A model generated the notes under the pieces. It ran no database searches. It was given only the letters and a program-made list of their open reading frames with translations, and had not been told where the DNA came from. 64,000 nucleotides of DNA from CAYRVF01 sp964427535 (lineage in GTDB: Bacteria > Chloroflexota > Ktedonobacteria > Ktedonobacterales > JADMIN01), in contig CAYRVF010000007.1 in the NCBI GenBank assembly GCA_964427535.1, positions 1 through 64,000 of the forward strand. The letters are read 5' to 3'. Made by a program: the position numbers and the translations under genes. Positions 1 to 8,667 of this stretch are shown here, one piece after another (the stretch's first letter is position 1; each line of letters begins with the position of its first letter).

Positions 1-877
1 GCAGGACGAGCTGTCCTCGGCCAGCGTCCTGTTGTGCGATCGCCGCGCGCCGCAGGTCCCGCATCTCCTCGGCATCTGCCTCCGTGCTAGGCGAGAGCGT
101 CGGATGCTCATAACGCCCGCCCGGAACAAAGTCACAGTTCAAGGTCCACTCATCGAAGAGCGGCGGGCTGACGAGATGCAGGCACCTAACACCAAGACGG
201 GGTAGTCCCGCGATAGCGTCCAGGCTGAACGAACAATAGTGCCACGTGACGAGCTGCTGGCTAGGATCGCGCATGATTGTGGTGACGGGCAGTCCAACTG
301 GATGTGGGCAGTTGATGAACTCATCGAAGGTGCCGGTGAAGGGCTGGTACTGTGCAGCCTGCCGCTCACAGGTAAAGCGCGGAACCGCAGGCCCGTTGTC
401 AGGTGGGATCCAGAATCCCATGTTCGCCACGTCGTCTGTGCTGTTGGTCTGTCGAGCATGCTCCCCTAGCGTCTGTAGGGCGGCGGGCGTACAGATGGCG
501 GCAAGCATGTCGAGGAGGACGTGCGCGAGGATGCCAGGAGCTTTGCTGGCATCCTTCAACCGACGCGCGAGATGGTCGACGCAAGTATCGGGCGCACCGC
601 GCAGTAAGTACAGCCACGTCTCGAAGGTACACCATGCGAAGTGTCCGAGCTGCACGTCGGACAACGTCACGACCGCCTCCTGGAGAGGCCGGAAGTGTTC
701 GGGAAAGATCGCTCCGATGTAGTCGAGATAATCGGCCAGATCGCGCTGGTACAGCTCGTACTGTGAGCGTACAAGCGAACGCTCATCTAGCGAGACACCG
801 AACTCGAAGAGGTGCAGAATGTCTTGGGCCATCACAACCGGCAGGTCAATCTTGCCTCCGATGGGTCGCAATGGCAT
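1..877 (-). CDS. Hypothetical protein, truncated by the window edge
   Basis: The frame is open from an ATG at 877 to the left edge, giving at least 292 residues; the C-terminus lies outside. The start is supported by an AGGAGG seven bases upstream (885-890). The protein begins MPLRPIGGKIDLPVVMAQ and shows no signal peptide or membrane segment. It has several Cys, His and Trp residues in its second half but no motif I recognise. Its base composition is visibly lower in GC than the neighbouring metabolic genes, which could mean a transferred or weakly constrained gene. A spacer of about 680 bp separates it from the next gene. Function unknown. Confidence 0.7.
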   Translation of the reverse strand, partial: MPLRPIGGKIDLPVVMAQDILHLFEFGVSLDERSLVRSQYELYQRDLADYLDYIGAIFPEHFRPLQEAVVTLSDVQLGHFAWCTFETWLYLLRGAPDTCVDHLARRLKDASKAPGILAHVLLDMLAAICTPAALQTLGEHARQTNSTDDVANMGFWIPPDNGPAVPRFTCERQAAQYQPFTGTFDEFINCPHPVGLPVTTIMRDPSQQLVTWHYCSFSLDAIAGLPRLGVRCLHLVSPPLFDEWTLNCDFVPGGRYEHPTLSPSTEADAEEMRDLRRAAIAQQDAGRGQLVL

Positions 878-1555
878 CCGGCATCCTCCTTAGAGGTGAG
901 GTACGATCTGGAGCAGGCGCACGGTCACTATATACTACGACCGCGTAATGCTATCCACGTGCGAGTGTGATACGACATGGCGTTCACGCACGTGGCGACC
1001 TGCAAGTTAGCCGAATGTAGATCAAGAACTGCTATTAGAGATCAGGCAGCCTATCGGAGTGGCTTGAGTCCACGCTGTACGTCGAGGATGTTTCCGTACT
1101 GAGGGGATTCGACACCTGCAGGGTACGCGAGATGCAGTCACGCCGGAATCGCCTTGCGTGATTTGCGCCTCTATGTCCGCCCCTCGGTTCATTTTCGTTT
1201 CTCCGCTCTCCTGGCTGTAAGGCCCAGAATCACTGACTGTCCTACCCGGCGTTATCCAGCAGCGTATATGCAGTACAACTCTCACATTCTTGCGAGCCGC
1301 TATGCGAGTTCGGTATCATGAGGTGCGCGCACGCCGGATCGAGCCGCGAGCATGGCGCACCTGTGCTGGCATACAAGGTGCGTAGCTCAGTCCCGCAACG
1401 GTGCGGAGCGCGCCTGCCACGCTGGGGCTGCCGCTCGGCGGCGCGAATGCGGCGGTCGGCCTGGGAGGAAGCAGAGGAGCCAGGGCATGGCGCGGAGAAG
1501 CTGGACACTCCGGCGAGGCGAGTACGCGTTTCAGGATGAGCAAGGCGAGCACACG
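878..1555. other. Intergenic region without a convincing gene
   Basis: This 678 bp stretch separates the edge-truncated gene from signal peptidase I. Short frames on both strands look like high-GC shadows with Arg/Cys-rich translations and no ribosome-binding sites. An AT-rich patch near 930-940 (containing tatatacta) lies about 50 bases upstream of the minus-strand gene and could hold its -10 element, but no clear -35 partner is visible. No RNA gene was recognised. Confidence 0.5.
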
Positions 1556-2104
1556 ATGACACGGACGCTACGTGAGGTGCTCGAGGTGCTGGTGCTGACG
1601 GTACTGTTGTTTCTGGGCGCGCGCCTGCTCGTGCAGAATTATCGGGTGGATGGCCCGAGCATGATGCCCACGCTCTATAACCATGAATACATCCTCGTGG
1701 ACAAGGCGCTCTATTATGTCGCGTCGCCGCATCGGGGCGATGTCATCGTCTTCGCGTTCCCTCGTGACACGACACAAGATTATGTCAAGCGCGTCATCGG
1801 CGTGCCCGGCGATACGGTGAGCGTCGCGCAGGACGGCAGCGTGACCGTGAACGGCGATCCCATCCAGGAGCCGTACGTCAACGATCTGCTCAATCCCTAC
1901 CTCGCGCAGACATGGCACCTCGGCAAAAATCAATACTTCGTGCTCGGCGACAATCGCGGCAACAGCTCCGACTCCCGCGATTGGGGTCCGGTGCCGCGCA
2001 ACGATATCATCGGCAAAGCCTCGCTCGTCTACTGGCCGCTGCCCGACCTACATCTGCTCGCCAACTGGGCCAGCACGTTCAGCGCCGTGCCCAGCCATCC
2101 GTAG
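1556..2104 (+). CDS. lepB: Signal peptidase I
   Basis: Type I leader peptidase (family S26) that cleaves signal peptides from exported proteins at the outer face of the membrane. The 182-residue protein has one N-terminal membrane anchor (about residues 9-24), the catalytic serine in GPSMMPT (Ser35), the general-base lysine in YVKRVIGVPGD (Lys78), and the conserved DNRGNSSDSRDWG box near residues 126-138. The length fits the short, single-anchor Gram-positive-type enzymes. The frame extends upstream, but the ATG at 1556 places the anchor at the N-terminus as the family expects; the preceding ribosome-binding site is weak (caaggcgag). It is followed 34 bases later by the convergent panC. Confidence 0.95.
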   Translation: MTRTLREVLEVLVLTVLLFLGARLLVQNYRVDGPSMMPTLYNHEYILVDKALYYVASPHRGDVIVFAFPRDTTQDYVKRVIGVPGDTVSVAQDGSVTVNGDPIQEPYVNDLLNPYLAQTWHLGKNQYFVLGDNRGNSSDSRDWGPVPRNDIIGKASLVYWPLPDLHLLANWASTFSAVPSHP

Positions 2105-2138
2105 CGCCGCTCGTACCTCGCTCGCTCTCTTTCACCGG

Positions 2139-3020
2139 TCACGACACGAGTACGCCCGTATCCCACGTGCCGTCGGCGCGCAGCAGATAGTTGTCGATCA
2201 GCCGGGCCGAGCCGACACGCGCGGCGATTGCCAGCAGCGCGGGCGCGCGTAGCTCCGTCAGCGGCTCCAGCGTCGTGGGATCAGAAACGTCGGCATAATC
2301 GAGTTGGGCGCGCGGCTCGGCGTCGACCACATCAGCCATCGCGCGAATTACTCCCTGCGCGCCATTCGCCGGATGCCCGATAAACGCCTCGCGGCCCGCG
2401 GCCAGCGCGCGACAGAGCACTGTGGCGGCGGCACGGTCTTCGGGACCAAGATAGCTGTTGCGGCTGCTCATCGCCAGGCCGTCCGGCTCGCGCACGATCG
2501 GCAGTACCCGCAGGATTACGGGAAAGTTGAGATCGGCGGCCATGCGGGTCAGCACTGCCGCCTGCTGCGCGTCCTTCTGCCCGAAGTAGGCGATATCTGG
2601 CCGTACGATCTGGAACAGCTTGGCGACGACCGTCGCGACGCCGCGGAAGTGTCCCGGCCGGCTCGCGCCTTCGAGTCGTGACACCAGCGTGCCCACAGGA
2701 TCTACATAGGTCGAGAAGCCTGGCGGATACATGTCATCCGCCGCGGGGGTGAAGACGATGTCGATGCCCGCGCCTTCGAGCAGCTCCAAGTCGCCAGACA
2801 GGTTACGCGGATAGCGCGACAGATCCTCGGCGGGGCCAAACTGCGTGGGATTGACGAAGATGCTGGCGACGCTCACCGCGTTCTCGGCGTGCGCCTGGCG
2901 AGCCAGCGAGAGGTGCCCAGCGTGCAGATATCCCATCGTCGGCACCAGTCCCACGCTGCCCGCGGCTTCAAGCTCGGCGCGCGCCGCCACCATCTCCGCG
3001 ACTGTCTCGACGACCCGCAT
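2139..3020 (-). CDS. panC: Pantoate--beta-alanine ligase
   Basis: Pantothenate synthetase: condenses pantoate with beta-alanine using ATP through a pantoyl-adenylate, the last step of vitamin B5 synthesis; cytosolic. The 293-residue product starts MRVVETVAEM and carries the nucleotide-binding PTMGYLHAGH motif (His33, His36), FVNPTQFGPAEDLSRYPR, the FGQKDAQQ loop and MSSRNSYL, all signatures of the family, over the full usual length. The start at 3020 has GGAGG seven bases upstream, so the longer in-frame extension is disregarded. No panB, panD or ilvC is adjacent; the gene stands alone, convergent with lepB. Confidence 0.97.
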   Translation of the reverse strand: MRVVETVAEMVAARAELEAAGSVGLVPTMGYLHAGHLSLARQAHAENAVSVASIFVNPTQFGPAEDLSRYPRNLSGDLELLEGAGIDIVFTPAADDMYPPGFSTYVDPVGTLVSRLEGASRPGHFRGVATVVAKLFQIVRPDIAYFGQKDAQQAAVLTRMAADLNFPVILRVLPIVREPDGLAMSSRNSYLGPEDRAAATVLCRALAAGREAFIGHPANGAQGVIRAMADVVDAEPRAQLDYADVSDPTTLEPLTELRAPALLAIAARVGSARLIDNYLLRADGTWDTGVLVS

Positions 3021-3160
3021 ACCGTGCCTCCATTGTTCCGCGTGTCCAACTGGCGACAGCGCCCACATCCGCCGCGCACCCGGTACTGCCCGAGCGACCG
3101 GATACGCTCCGAACTAGGATAACATGCTCTAGCCGTGGCGGCACGTCCGCGTGTCCTGAA

Positions 3161-3289
3161 GGGCCTCATCCCCCCAGCCCCCTTCCCCGTGCGAGGGGAA
3201 GGGGGAGCAGCGTCCGTCGCCTTTGGGCACCCATCTCGCCAAGCGATCTCCCCTCGCCCCGCAGGGAGAGGGGCCGGGGGTGAGGCCCT
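3161..3289. repeat. C/G-rich inverted-repeat element, MITE-like (type A)
   Basis: The ends are imperfect inverted copies: GGGCCTCATCCCCCCAGCCC at the left and GGGGCCGGGGGTGAGGCCC at the right. Two smaller palindromes lie inside (CCCCTTCCCCgtgcGAGGGGAAGGGGG-like and CTCCCCTCgcc..cgcagGGAGAGGGG). The element at 17241-17394 has the same ends and the same inner palindrome, so this is a dispersed family. It lies between the divergent panC and the MFS gene. No open frame of its own. Confidence 0.75.
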
Positions 3290-3493
3290 TCCATCCTGGC
3301 TAGAGAACAACGCCTGCCCTTGCCTACCCACCCGCCGCAGCGTGCCTCCAATGGGAAGGGGTTGAACGAGAGGTTCCGCCAGGTTGGCCTTCCCCGTTCA
3401 GTGTATGATAGGCGTGATACGTCTTGTGACAGAGACTGGCTCACCCCGTCGCTTTTGCGCGGCGTTCATATAGGACTTGAAGGAGCGCCCTGC

Positions 3494-4753
3494 GTGCGAC
3501 GGCTATCTACCACCGGCGAGTCTCGTCTCTATACGCCCAATGTGCTGTTGCTCGTGACCGTCGTAGGCATCTCATACCTGGGACTCGGCTTCGTGCTGCC
3601 GCTGCGCCAGCTCTATGGGCGGCAGATCGGCGCGAGCAGCGTCGAGATCGGCTTCATGGCCTCGGCGGCACTGCTTGCGGGCTTCCTTGCGACTCCCCTG
3701 GTCGGCTGGCTCAGCGACCGCTACGGACCCGGCACCGTGCTCTGGGTTGGCGTGCTGATGCACTCGCTGCTCGTGCTTGCCTATATTCCCGTGCAGAACC
3801 CGATCCTGCTTATCGGCCTCCGCGCACTGGAGGGCATCGCCGCCGTGGGCGTGCTGCCACCCGCGCGTGCGCTCATGAACACTATCGCGCCAGCGCGGCG
3901 ACAGGGCGAGGCACTGGGGTTGCTCGGCGCGGCGCAGAGCGTCGGGCTGCTGTTGGGCCCGGGCATCGGCACGCTTGTGGAGAGCGCGGTCGGCTATACC
4001 TCCGCCTTCCTCTCCGCGTTCGGCCCGCTCGCAGTGGGTGCGGTGCTCGCGTGGATCTTCCTGCGGCGTCGTGTGTCCTCTGAGCACACACGCGGGTCCA
4101 TTACGCGCCGAGAGGCGATGCGCGGCCTCTTCACCCGTCCGCTCCGGCTGGCCTATGTCCTTCAGATGGCACTCTCGATCCCGACGGGCATTGGCGCCGC
4201 CGTCTGGAGCATCTTCATGGCCGATCGGGGCGCGTCCGTTCCGCTCATCGGCCTTTCGTACACGACCTTCGCGCTGCCCATCCTCATCTTCGCGCCGCTG
4301 GGTGGCCGCATCTCGGACAGCTACGGGCGCTACTGGCCCGCGATCGGCGCGTTCGCGCTGTACGGCCTGGTCTTTGTGGCGTACGGCTTCCCCATCTCAC
4401 CGCTCGCCATTATCCTGATCTCCCTGGTGGAGGGGGTCGCCGCAGCGGTCGCGCGCAGCGCCGCCGATGGACTGCTCGCGGATGTCACCCCACCGCACCT
4501 GCGCGGCATGGTGCAGGCCAACTACAGCGCCGCGAACACCGCCGGCGCGTTCCTCTCCGCCAGCGCTGCCGGGTTTCTCTACGCCCTCCGGCCAGGGGCG
4601 CCGTTTTTCGCCATCGGCGCCGTGTACTTCGCCGTGCTCGCGTGCCTCCTCCTGCCGGGCGTCTCAGCTCTATTCCCGAAACATGCGCACGTGCCGATCG
4701 CGTCGCTCGAAGAGAGCGAGTCCAGCGTGGCCGCCGCCATCGAGGCGAAGTAG
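3494..4753 (+). CDS. MFS transporter (multidrug-efflux type)
   Basis: A 419-residue major facilitator superfamily protein with twelve predicted membrane helices. The loop 2-3 signature is present as GWLSDRYGPGTVLW, and helix 5 has the GPGIG antiporter-type motif, pointing to a proton-coupled exporter; substrate unknown. I place the start at GTG 3494 because AAGGAG lies eight bases upstream and the first helix then follows about 18 residues later; the in-frame extension upstream is Arg-rich and overlaps intergenic repeat sequence. The final 25 residues are a hydrophilic tail. No regulator is adjacent. Could also be an uptake permease of the same fold. Confidence 0.85.
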   Translation: MRRLSTTGESRLYTPNVLLLVTVVGISYLGLGFVLPLRQLYGRQIGASSVEIGFMASAALLAGFLATPLVGWLSDRYGPGTVLWVGVLMHSLLVLAYIPVQNPILLIGLRALEGIAAVGVLPPARALMNTIAPARRQGEALGLLGAAQSVGLLLGPGIGTLVESAVGYTSAFLSAFGPLAVGAVLAWIFLRRRVSSEHTRGSITRREAMRGLFTRPLRLAYVLQMALSIPTGIGAAVWSIFMADRGASVPLIGLSYTTFALPILIFAPLGGRISDSYGRYWPAIGAFALYGLVFVAYGFPISPLAIILISLVEGVAAAVARSAADGLLADVTPPHLRGMVQANYSAANTAGAFLSASAAGFLYALRPGAPFFAIGAVYFAVLACLLLPGVSALFPKHAHVPIASLEESESSVAAAIEAK

Positions 4754-5028
4754 TCCCTCGCCGGACGGTGCCAGGATGGAGCAGCACCGTGCTTCCTTCC
4801 GCAGTCCGCTCGTCTCTTGAAGAGAGCAGGCGCTCCCCGTCTCCCAGTGTCAGCCGTGGAGGAGGTCGGGGGCTGGGGGCCGCGCTTCTGGCCCAATCCG
4901 TGCGACAACGAAATAGCGCGACACGCGCTGTGCTCCGTAGCATACATGGCAGCGCGAACGCTTCGTGGCGAGGTATCAGTGTGGCGGTGCGACGTGTGAG
5001 CTGCCGCCGTGTGAGGAGGATAGAGCAT

Positions 5029-7014
5029 ATGCGACCACTGCGCTGGATCAGGCGAGGGATCACCATCGCCACCCTCGGCGCGACGGGCGGCGCGCTCGTG
5101 CTGACGGCGCGCCACCTGCTGGAGACGCCGCAGCCACTGGAGAGCGCGCTGTCGGGCGAGGGACGGGTTGACCGCAAGCACGGCGGCGACATCTACTACA
5201 ACGTCTCCGGGCCGTCGGACGCGCGCCCCGTCGTGCTGCTACACGATTTCTATCCCGGCGCGTCGAACTACGAATATCGCTCCATCTTCCCCCGCTTCGC
5301 CGAGCGCTTCCGCACCTATGCGCCAGACTGGCTCGGCTGGGGTATGTCTGAGCATCCGCCCGTCACCTACACCGGCGAGTTCTACGCCAACCTGCTGCAG
5401 GGCTTCCTGCGCGATGTCGTCGGACGGCCGGCGAATGTCATCGCGCATGGCCGCGCGGCCAACGTCGCGGTGCGGGCCGCCTCCGATGCGCCGGACCTCT
5501 TCGAGAGCGTCGTGCTCGTCTCGCCCTACACCCTCGCGGGCATGGCGCCCGAGCCAACGTTCGGGCAGACGCTCGCCCGCACCGCCCAGCGCACCTCGCT
5601 CGGCATCGTGCCCTACGCGCTGTTCTCGACACGCCCGGTGCTGCGTGCGATTCAGCGTCTGCGCGGCGCTGGCGGGCTCGATGCGGGCGTCGCCGACGAC
5701 GATCTCAACCACCTCTACGCCAGCGCGCATCAGGTGGGCGGCCAGCATGCTCTGCTCGCGCTGCTGACGGGTGAGCTCGATCTGCCCATCCAAAATGCGC
5801 TCGCGCTGCTGGAGCCGCCAGCCTTGCTCGTCGCCAGTGAGCTCGATCCGCAACACACGCCGCAAGACATGGAAGACCTCGCCATCCTCAATCCGCACGC
5901 CGATCTCGAAATCGTGAGCGACGCCAGCGAGGCGGTCTTCGTGGATCAGCCGGAGGCGTTCGCTGAGACGGTCGGCGCATGGATCGAGTCGAGCCGGCCG
6001 CGCTTCCGCGTCACCGAGGAAGACGTGCTGCTGGCTCCCACGCCAGATGTGACGGTCATGGAGGGCGACGGCGGAGTTGAGGCGCTGATCGACGAAAATG
6101 TCTCGGCGCTCGCCCCCACCGAGGAGGCGGAGCTGGCCGAAGCGCTGGGCGCGGCAGCAGACGCGATACGCGAAGGTCCGGTTGAGGTTGACGTGCTTGA
6201 GCTGGTACCCGAGGATGGTACGGCGGATATGGCACCCGAGGCTGCGGGCGCGCTGGAAGCCGCCGCGCCCGAGGTGAACGAGCCGACTGAGGCGGATGTC
6301 GCCGCAGCCAACTCCGCCGCGCCCGGTATGGCAGCGGAGCGCGCGCGAACAGAGACGGTGCCCGCCGAGGCGGCTGACGCTGGTCCGGCGCCGGAGAACA
6401 TCCCGGCAGATATCGTCGCGCCCGCCGCCGATGAGGAGGACGCGTCCGAGCGGACACAACCCGCGCTCCGGGCGATATCGTCGCGCTCTGGCGCACGCAC
6501 GACGCCCCGGCCGCCGACGACGCAAGCGGCGACGGAGCCAGCCGCGAACGAGCCGGAGGAAGCCCGCGAAGCCGAGAGCCTGGCGAGTGAGGCCGCGGCG
6601 GATGCGGTCAGCGAGGCGCCCGATAACGAGACCGCTGTCGAGGCGGACATTGCGGGAACTCAGCGGCAGGCTGCTGGCACACAAATCGCTAGTAAGGAGG
6701 CGCCAGAGGCTCCGGCGATGCCATCCACGCCCGGTAACACGGATGGTTCGGCTCCGACCTCTGGCACTCGTCTCGTTCCCGTGACCAGCACCGAGGCCAC
6801 TCCGCGGGCGACACCGACAGCAGACAGCCCGTCCACGCCCGCTACGCGCTCGCAGCGTGCCGCGCCGCAGACGCAGCCACGTCCCCGGTCTGACACGCGC
6901 CGGTCGCCGTCGGGCGGCAAGGGAGGGCGGTCCGGCGGGCGCGCACAAGGGGGCGGCTCCGGCCAGAGCGGCTCGCAGGGGGGCAACCGCAAGCGCGCTC
7001 AGCGCGGAAAGTAG
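5029..7014 (+). CDS. Membrane-anchored alpha/beta-hydrolase-fold protein, catalytically degenerate, with long low-complexity tail
   Basis: 661 residues. Residues 1-10 carry Arg (MRPLRWIRRG), then a hydrophobic segment to about residue 27, consistent with a signal anchor. Residues about 50-335 follow an alpha/beta-hydrolase layout (VVLLHDFYPGASNYEYRSIFPRF, YAPDWLGWGMS), but the nucleophile elbow reads AHGRAAN, with Gly141 where Ser belongs, and the usual His-bearing C-terminal segment reads SDASEAVFVDQPEAF without His. From about residue 340 to 600 the chain is Ala/Glu/Pro/Thr-rich and acidic; the last 60 residues turn basic and Gly/Ser/Arg-rich, ending RKRAQRGK. The start has GAGGAGG ten bases upstream. 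Likely a binding or structural protein rather than an enzyme; inference. Confidence 0.8.
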   Translation: MRPLRWIRRGITIATLGATGGALVLTARHLLETPQPLESALSGEGRVDRKHGGDIYYNVSGPSDARPVVLLHDFYPGASNYEYRSIFPRFAERFRTYAPDWLGWGMSEHPPVTYTGEFYANLLQGFLRDVVGRPANVIAHGRAANVAVRAASDAPDLFESVVLVSPYTLAGMAPEPTFGQTLARTAQRTSLGIVPYALFSTRPVLRAIQRLRGAGGLDAGVADDDLNHLYASAHQVGGQHALLALLTGELDLPIQNALALLEPPALLVASELDPQHTPQDMEDLAILNPHADLEIVSDASEAVFVDQPEAFAETVGAWIESSRPRFRVTEEDVLLAPTPDVTVMEGDGGVEALIDENVSALAPTEEAELAEALGAAADAIREGPVEVDVLELVPEDGTADMAPEAAGALEAAAPEVNEPTEADVAAANSAAPGMAAERARTETVPAEAADAGPAPENIPADIVAPAADEEDASERTQPALRAISSRSGARTTPRPPTTQAATEPAANEPEEAREAESLASEAAADAVSEAPDNETAVEADIAGTQRQAAGTQIASKEAPEAPAMPSTPGNTDGSAPTSGTRLVPVTSTEATPRATPTADSPSTPATRSQRAAPQTQPRPRSDTRRSPSGGKGGRSGGRAQGGGSGQSGSQGGNRKRAQRGK

Positions 7015-7212
7015 TCCCCCGCTCGTGGGCGGTGAAGCATCCACCCCAGGCCGCGTGTCGCCGCGGTACGGGGTCGGTCTATCGGGGGAACGGCGTGCGC
7101 AAAAGGTCGTGGAGACGGTTACACCGGCGTAGCCACTTCGTCGCGGAAGGTACACGGCCAAGGCAAGGAGCAGTGGAGCTCACACAGGTATGTATCGGAG
7201 GATCCGTACGGT

Positions 7213-7404
7213 ATGATAGGGACAATCGTGTTGCTCATGCTGCTGGCCTGGCTTGGCGTCACCGTGTGGATGATGGTGCGCGCGAACGACGAGGCGGAAA
7301 TGCCTGAAGAGATGCGCACGCAACGGCATTTCACCACTGGCCCCGCCGCAACCACGCCGCCGGCGGCATCGGAGTCCGTCGAGCCGCTGCTCGCCTCGCG
7401 GTAG
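7213..7404 (+). CDS. Small single-pass membrane protein
   Basis: 63 residues: a hydrophobic segment at about 2-22 (MIGTIVLLMLLAWLGVTVWM) followed by a hydrophilic, Pro/Ala-rich tail that would face the cytoplasm or exterior. GGAGG lies eleven bases before the ATG, slightly far but usable. It sits in the same direction as the gene before it, about 200 bp away. I cannot assign a family; similar one-helix proteins are common and poorly conserved. The frame could be chance, but the clean amphipathic layout argues for a gene. Confidence 0.5.
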   Translation: MIGTIVLLMLLAWLGVTVWMMVRANDEAEMPEEMRTQRHFTTGPAATTPPAASESVEPLLASR

Positions 7405-7463
7405 TCAGCATCTCCTCGCGGGCGCGTGCCTTCATGGAGGAGACGTCTCCGCGAAGGTTGTCT

Positions 7464-7496
7464 GGCTTCCCCTTCCGGCGCACGGGAGGGGAAGCC
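7464..7496 (+). terminator. Hairpin before the PuuD-like gene
   Basis: GGCTTCCCC and GGGGAAGCC form a nine-pair stem around a 15-base loop, followed by tgtctttcc. It lies about 60 bp after the small membrane protein and just before the RBS of the next gene. Weak U-tract, so either a poor terminator or a short member of the C/G-rich repeat family. Confidence 0.35.
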
Positions 7497-7517
7497 TGTC
7501 TTTCCAGGAGAGAATAC

Positions 7518-8273
7518 ATGCGTCCCATCATCGGCATCCCCTGCCTCGCCGCCGAGCGCGCCAAAACCCATCGTCCGCTGTACGGGAACAATCAGTCGTA
7601 CGTGCGGGCGGTCGCTCAGAGTGGGGGCATTCCGGTGCTCATTCCACCGCAGGCTGAGGCGGCCAGCCTGGATCACGTGTGCGCCCGGCTCGACGGATTG
7701 CTGCTCACCGGTGGGGAGGATGTCGCGCCTGCCCTCTATGGTGAGGCGCCGCTCCCTAAATGCGGCCAGCCCGAGCCCGAGCGCGACGACCTGGAAATGC
7801 GCATGACCCGCTGGGCGCTGGAGTACGACCTGCCCATCTTCGGCATCTGCCGCGGCATGCAGTTGCTCAACGTAGCTGCGGGCGGCACGCTCTACCAGGA
7901 CCTCGCCACACAGCTACCCGGCACGGCCGAGCACGCGCTCAGCGCGCTCCCGCGTGATACCCGCGCCCACGAGATCGCCGTGCAAGCTGACTCCCGGCTC
8001 GCGCGCATCCTCGGCACCGAGCGGCCCCAGGTCAACAGCCTGCACCATCAGGCAGTAGCACGACCGGGCGCGGATGTCGAGATTCTCGCCGTCTCGCCCG
8101 ATGGTGTGGCCGAAGCGATGGAGGTACGCGGCCAGTCGTTCGCCCTCGCCGTCCAATATCACCCCGAAGAGCTGTTCGACTCGGATGAAGCGAGCCAGCG
8201 GCTCTTCGCGGCGTTCATCGCCGCCTGCGAGGAGCGCAGCACCGCGCACGAGGGCCGCACCACCACGCCTTGA
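7518..8273 (+). CDS. Gamma-glutamyl-gamma-aminobutyrate hydrolase family protein (class I glutamine amidotransferase fold)
   Basis: 251-residue peptidase C26 / PuuD-type enzyme, expected to hydrolyse gamma-glutamyl amide bonds such as in gamma-glutamyl-GABA during putrescine breakdown. The Cys nucleophile is in FGICRGMQ (Cys111), the triad His and Glu in AVQYHPEE, and the PLYGNNQSYV and LLLTGGEDVAPALYG blocks are characteristic. Start at ATG 7518 with AGGAGAG about six bases upstream; an upstream in-frame ATG lies in a hairpin region and is less likely. No other puu genes are adjacent, so the physiological substrate cannot be fixed from context. Confidence 0.9.
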   Translation: MRPIIGIPCLAAERAKTHRPLYGNNQSYVRAVAQSGGIPVLIPPQAEAASLDHVCARLDGLLLTGGEDVAPALYGEAPLPKCGQPEPERDDLEMRMTRWALEYDLPIFGICRGMQLLNVAAGGTLYQDLATQLPGTAEHALSALPRDTRAHEIAVQADSRLARILGTERPQVNSLHHQAVARPGADVEILAVSPDGVAEAMEVRGQSFALAVQYHPEELFDSDEASQRLFAAFIAACEERSTAHEGRTTTP

Positions 8274-8433
8274 CGCCCGCGCCCGCGACGCGCTACGGTA
8301 GTGGCATCACAGAGATGGAGCACCGCACGGCCCCACTCCGTGCCGCGAGGCGCGTGCCGCTTCGAGGCGACGCGCTCACCGCGTCTTCAGCGAGAGTCTT
8401 GATGGCAACGCTCACCGAAGGCAGGAGGGCTCA

Positions 8434-8667
8434 ATGGGACGTATCCTCGTGGCGAATCGGCGCGGGCATCAGGTAGTGGAGTGGGAGACGACGGACACCG
8501 AGGAGGCACGGCAGCAGATCGAGATCGCCGAGCGCATTCTGCGTGAGGCCCGCGAGAACGGCTGCATGGTCTCGAAGAAGGTCGATGGCCGGCACGTGCT
8601 CGACCGCGCGCCCTTCGACCCGGGCGTCGAGGAGTACCAGATCGTTGCTCCCATCGTTGGTGGTTGA
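8434..8667 (+). CDS. Small conserved-looking protein of unknown function
   Basis: 77 residues, starting MGRILVANRRGHQVVEWE, with AGGAGG seven bases before the ATG. The middle (residues about 20-42) is a charged helix (ARQQIEIAERILREARENG), followed by a beta-type stretch and a FDPGVEEYQIVAPIVGG ending. No membrane segment or Cys pair. The next gene begins inside its stop codon region (8660), so the two are translationally coupled and probably act together. I recall similar short proteins ending in FDP...P..GG in other bacteria, but cannot name a family. Confidence 0.7.
   Translation: MGRILVANRRGHQVVEWETTDTEEARQQIEIAERILREARENGCMVSKKVDGRHVLDRAPFDPGVEEYQIVAPIVGG

Noticed and set aside
5239..7161. 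A 640-codon open frame on the minus strand
   Set aside because: It lies antisense to the hydrolase-like gene and its low-complexity tail. Its translation is Arg/Leu/Gly-rich without motifs or an RBS, the usual shadow of high-GC coding sequence.
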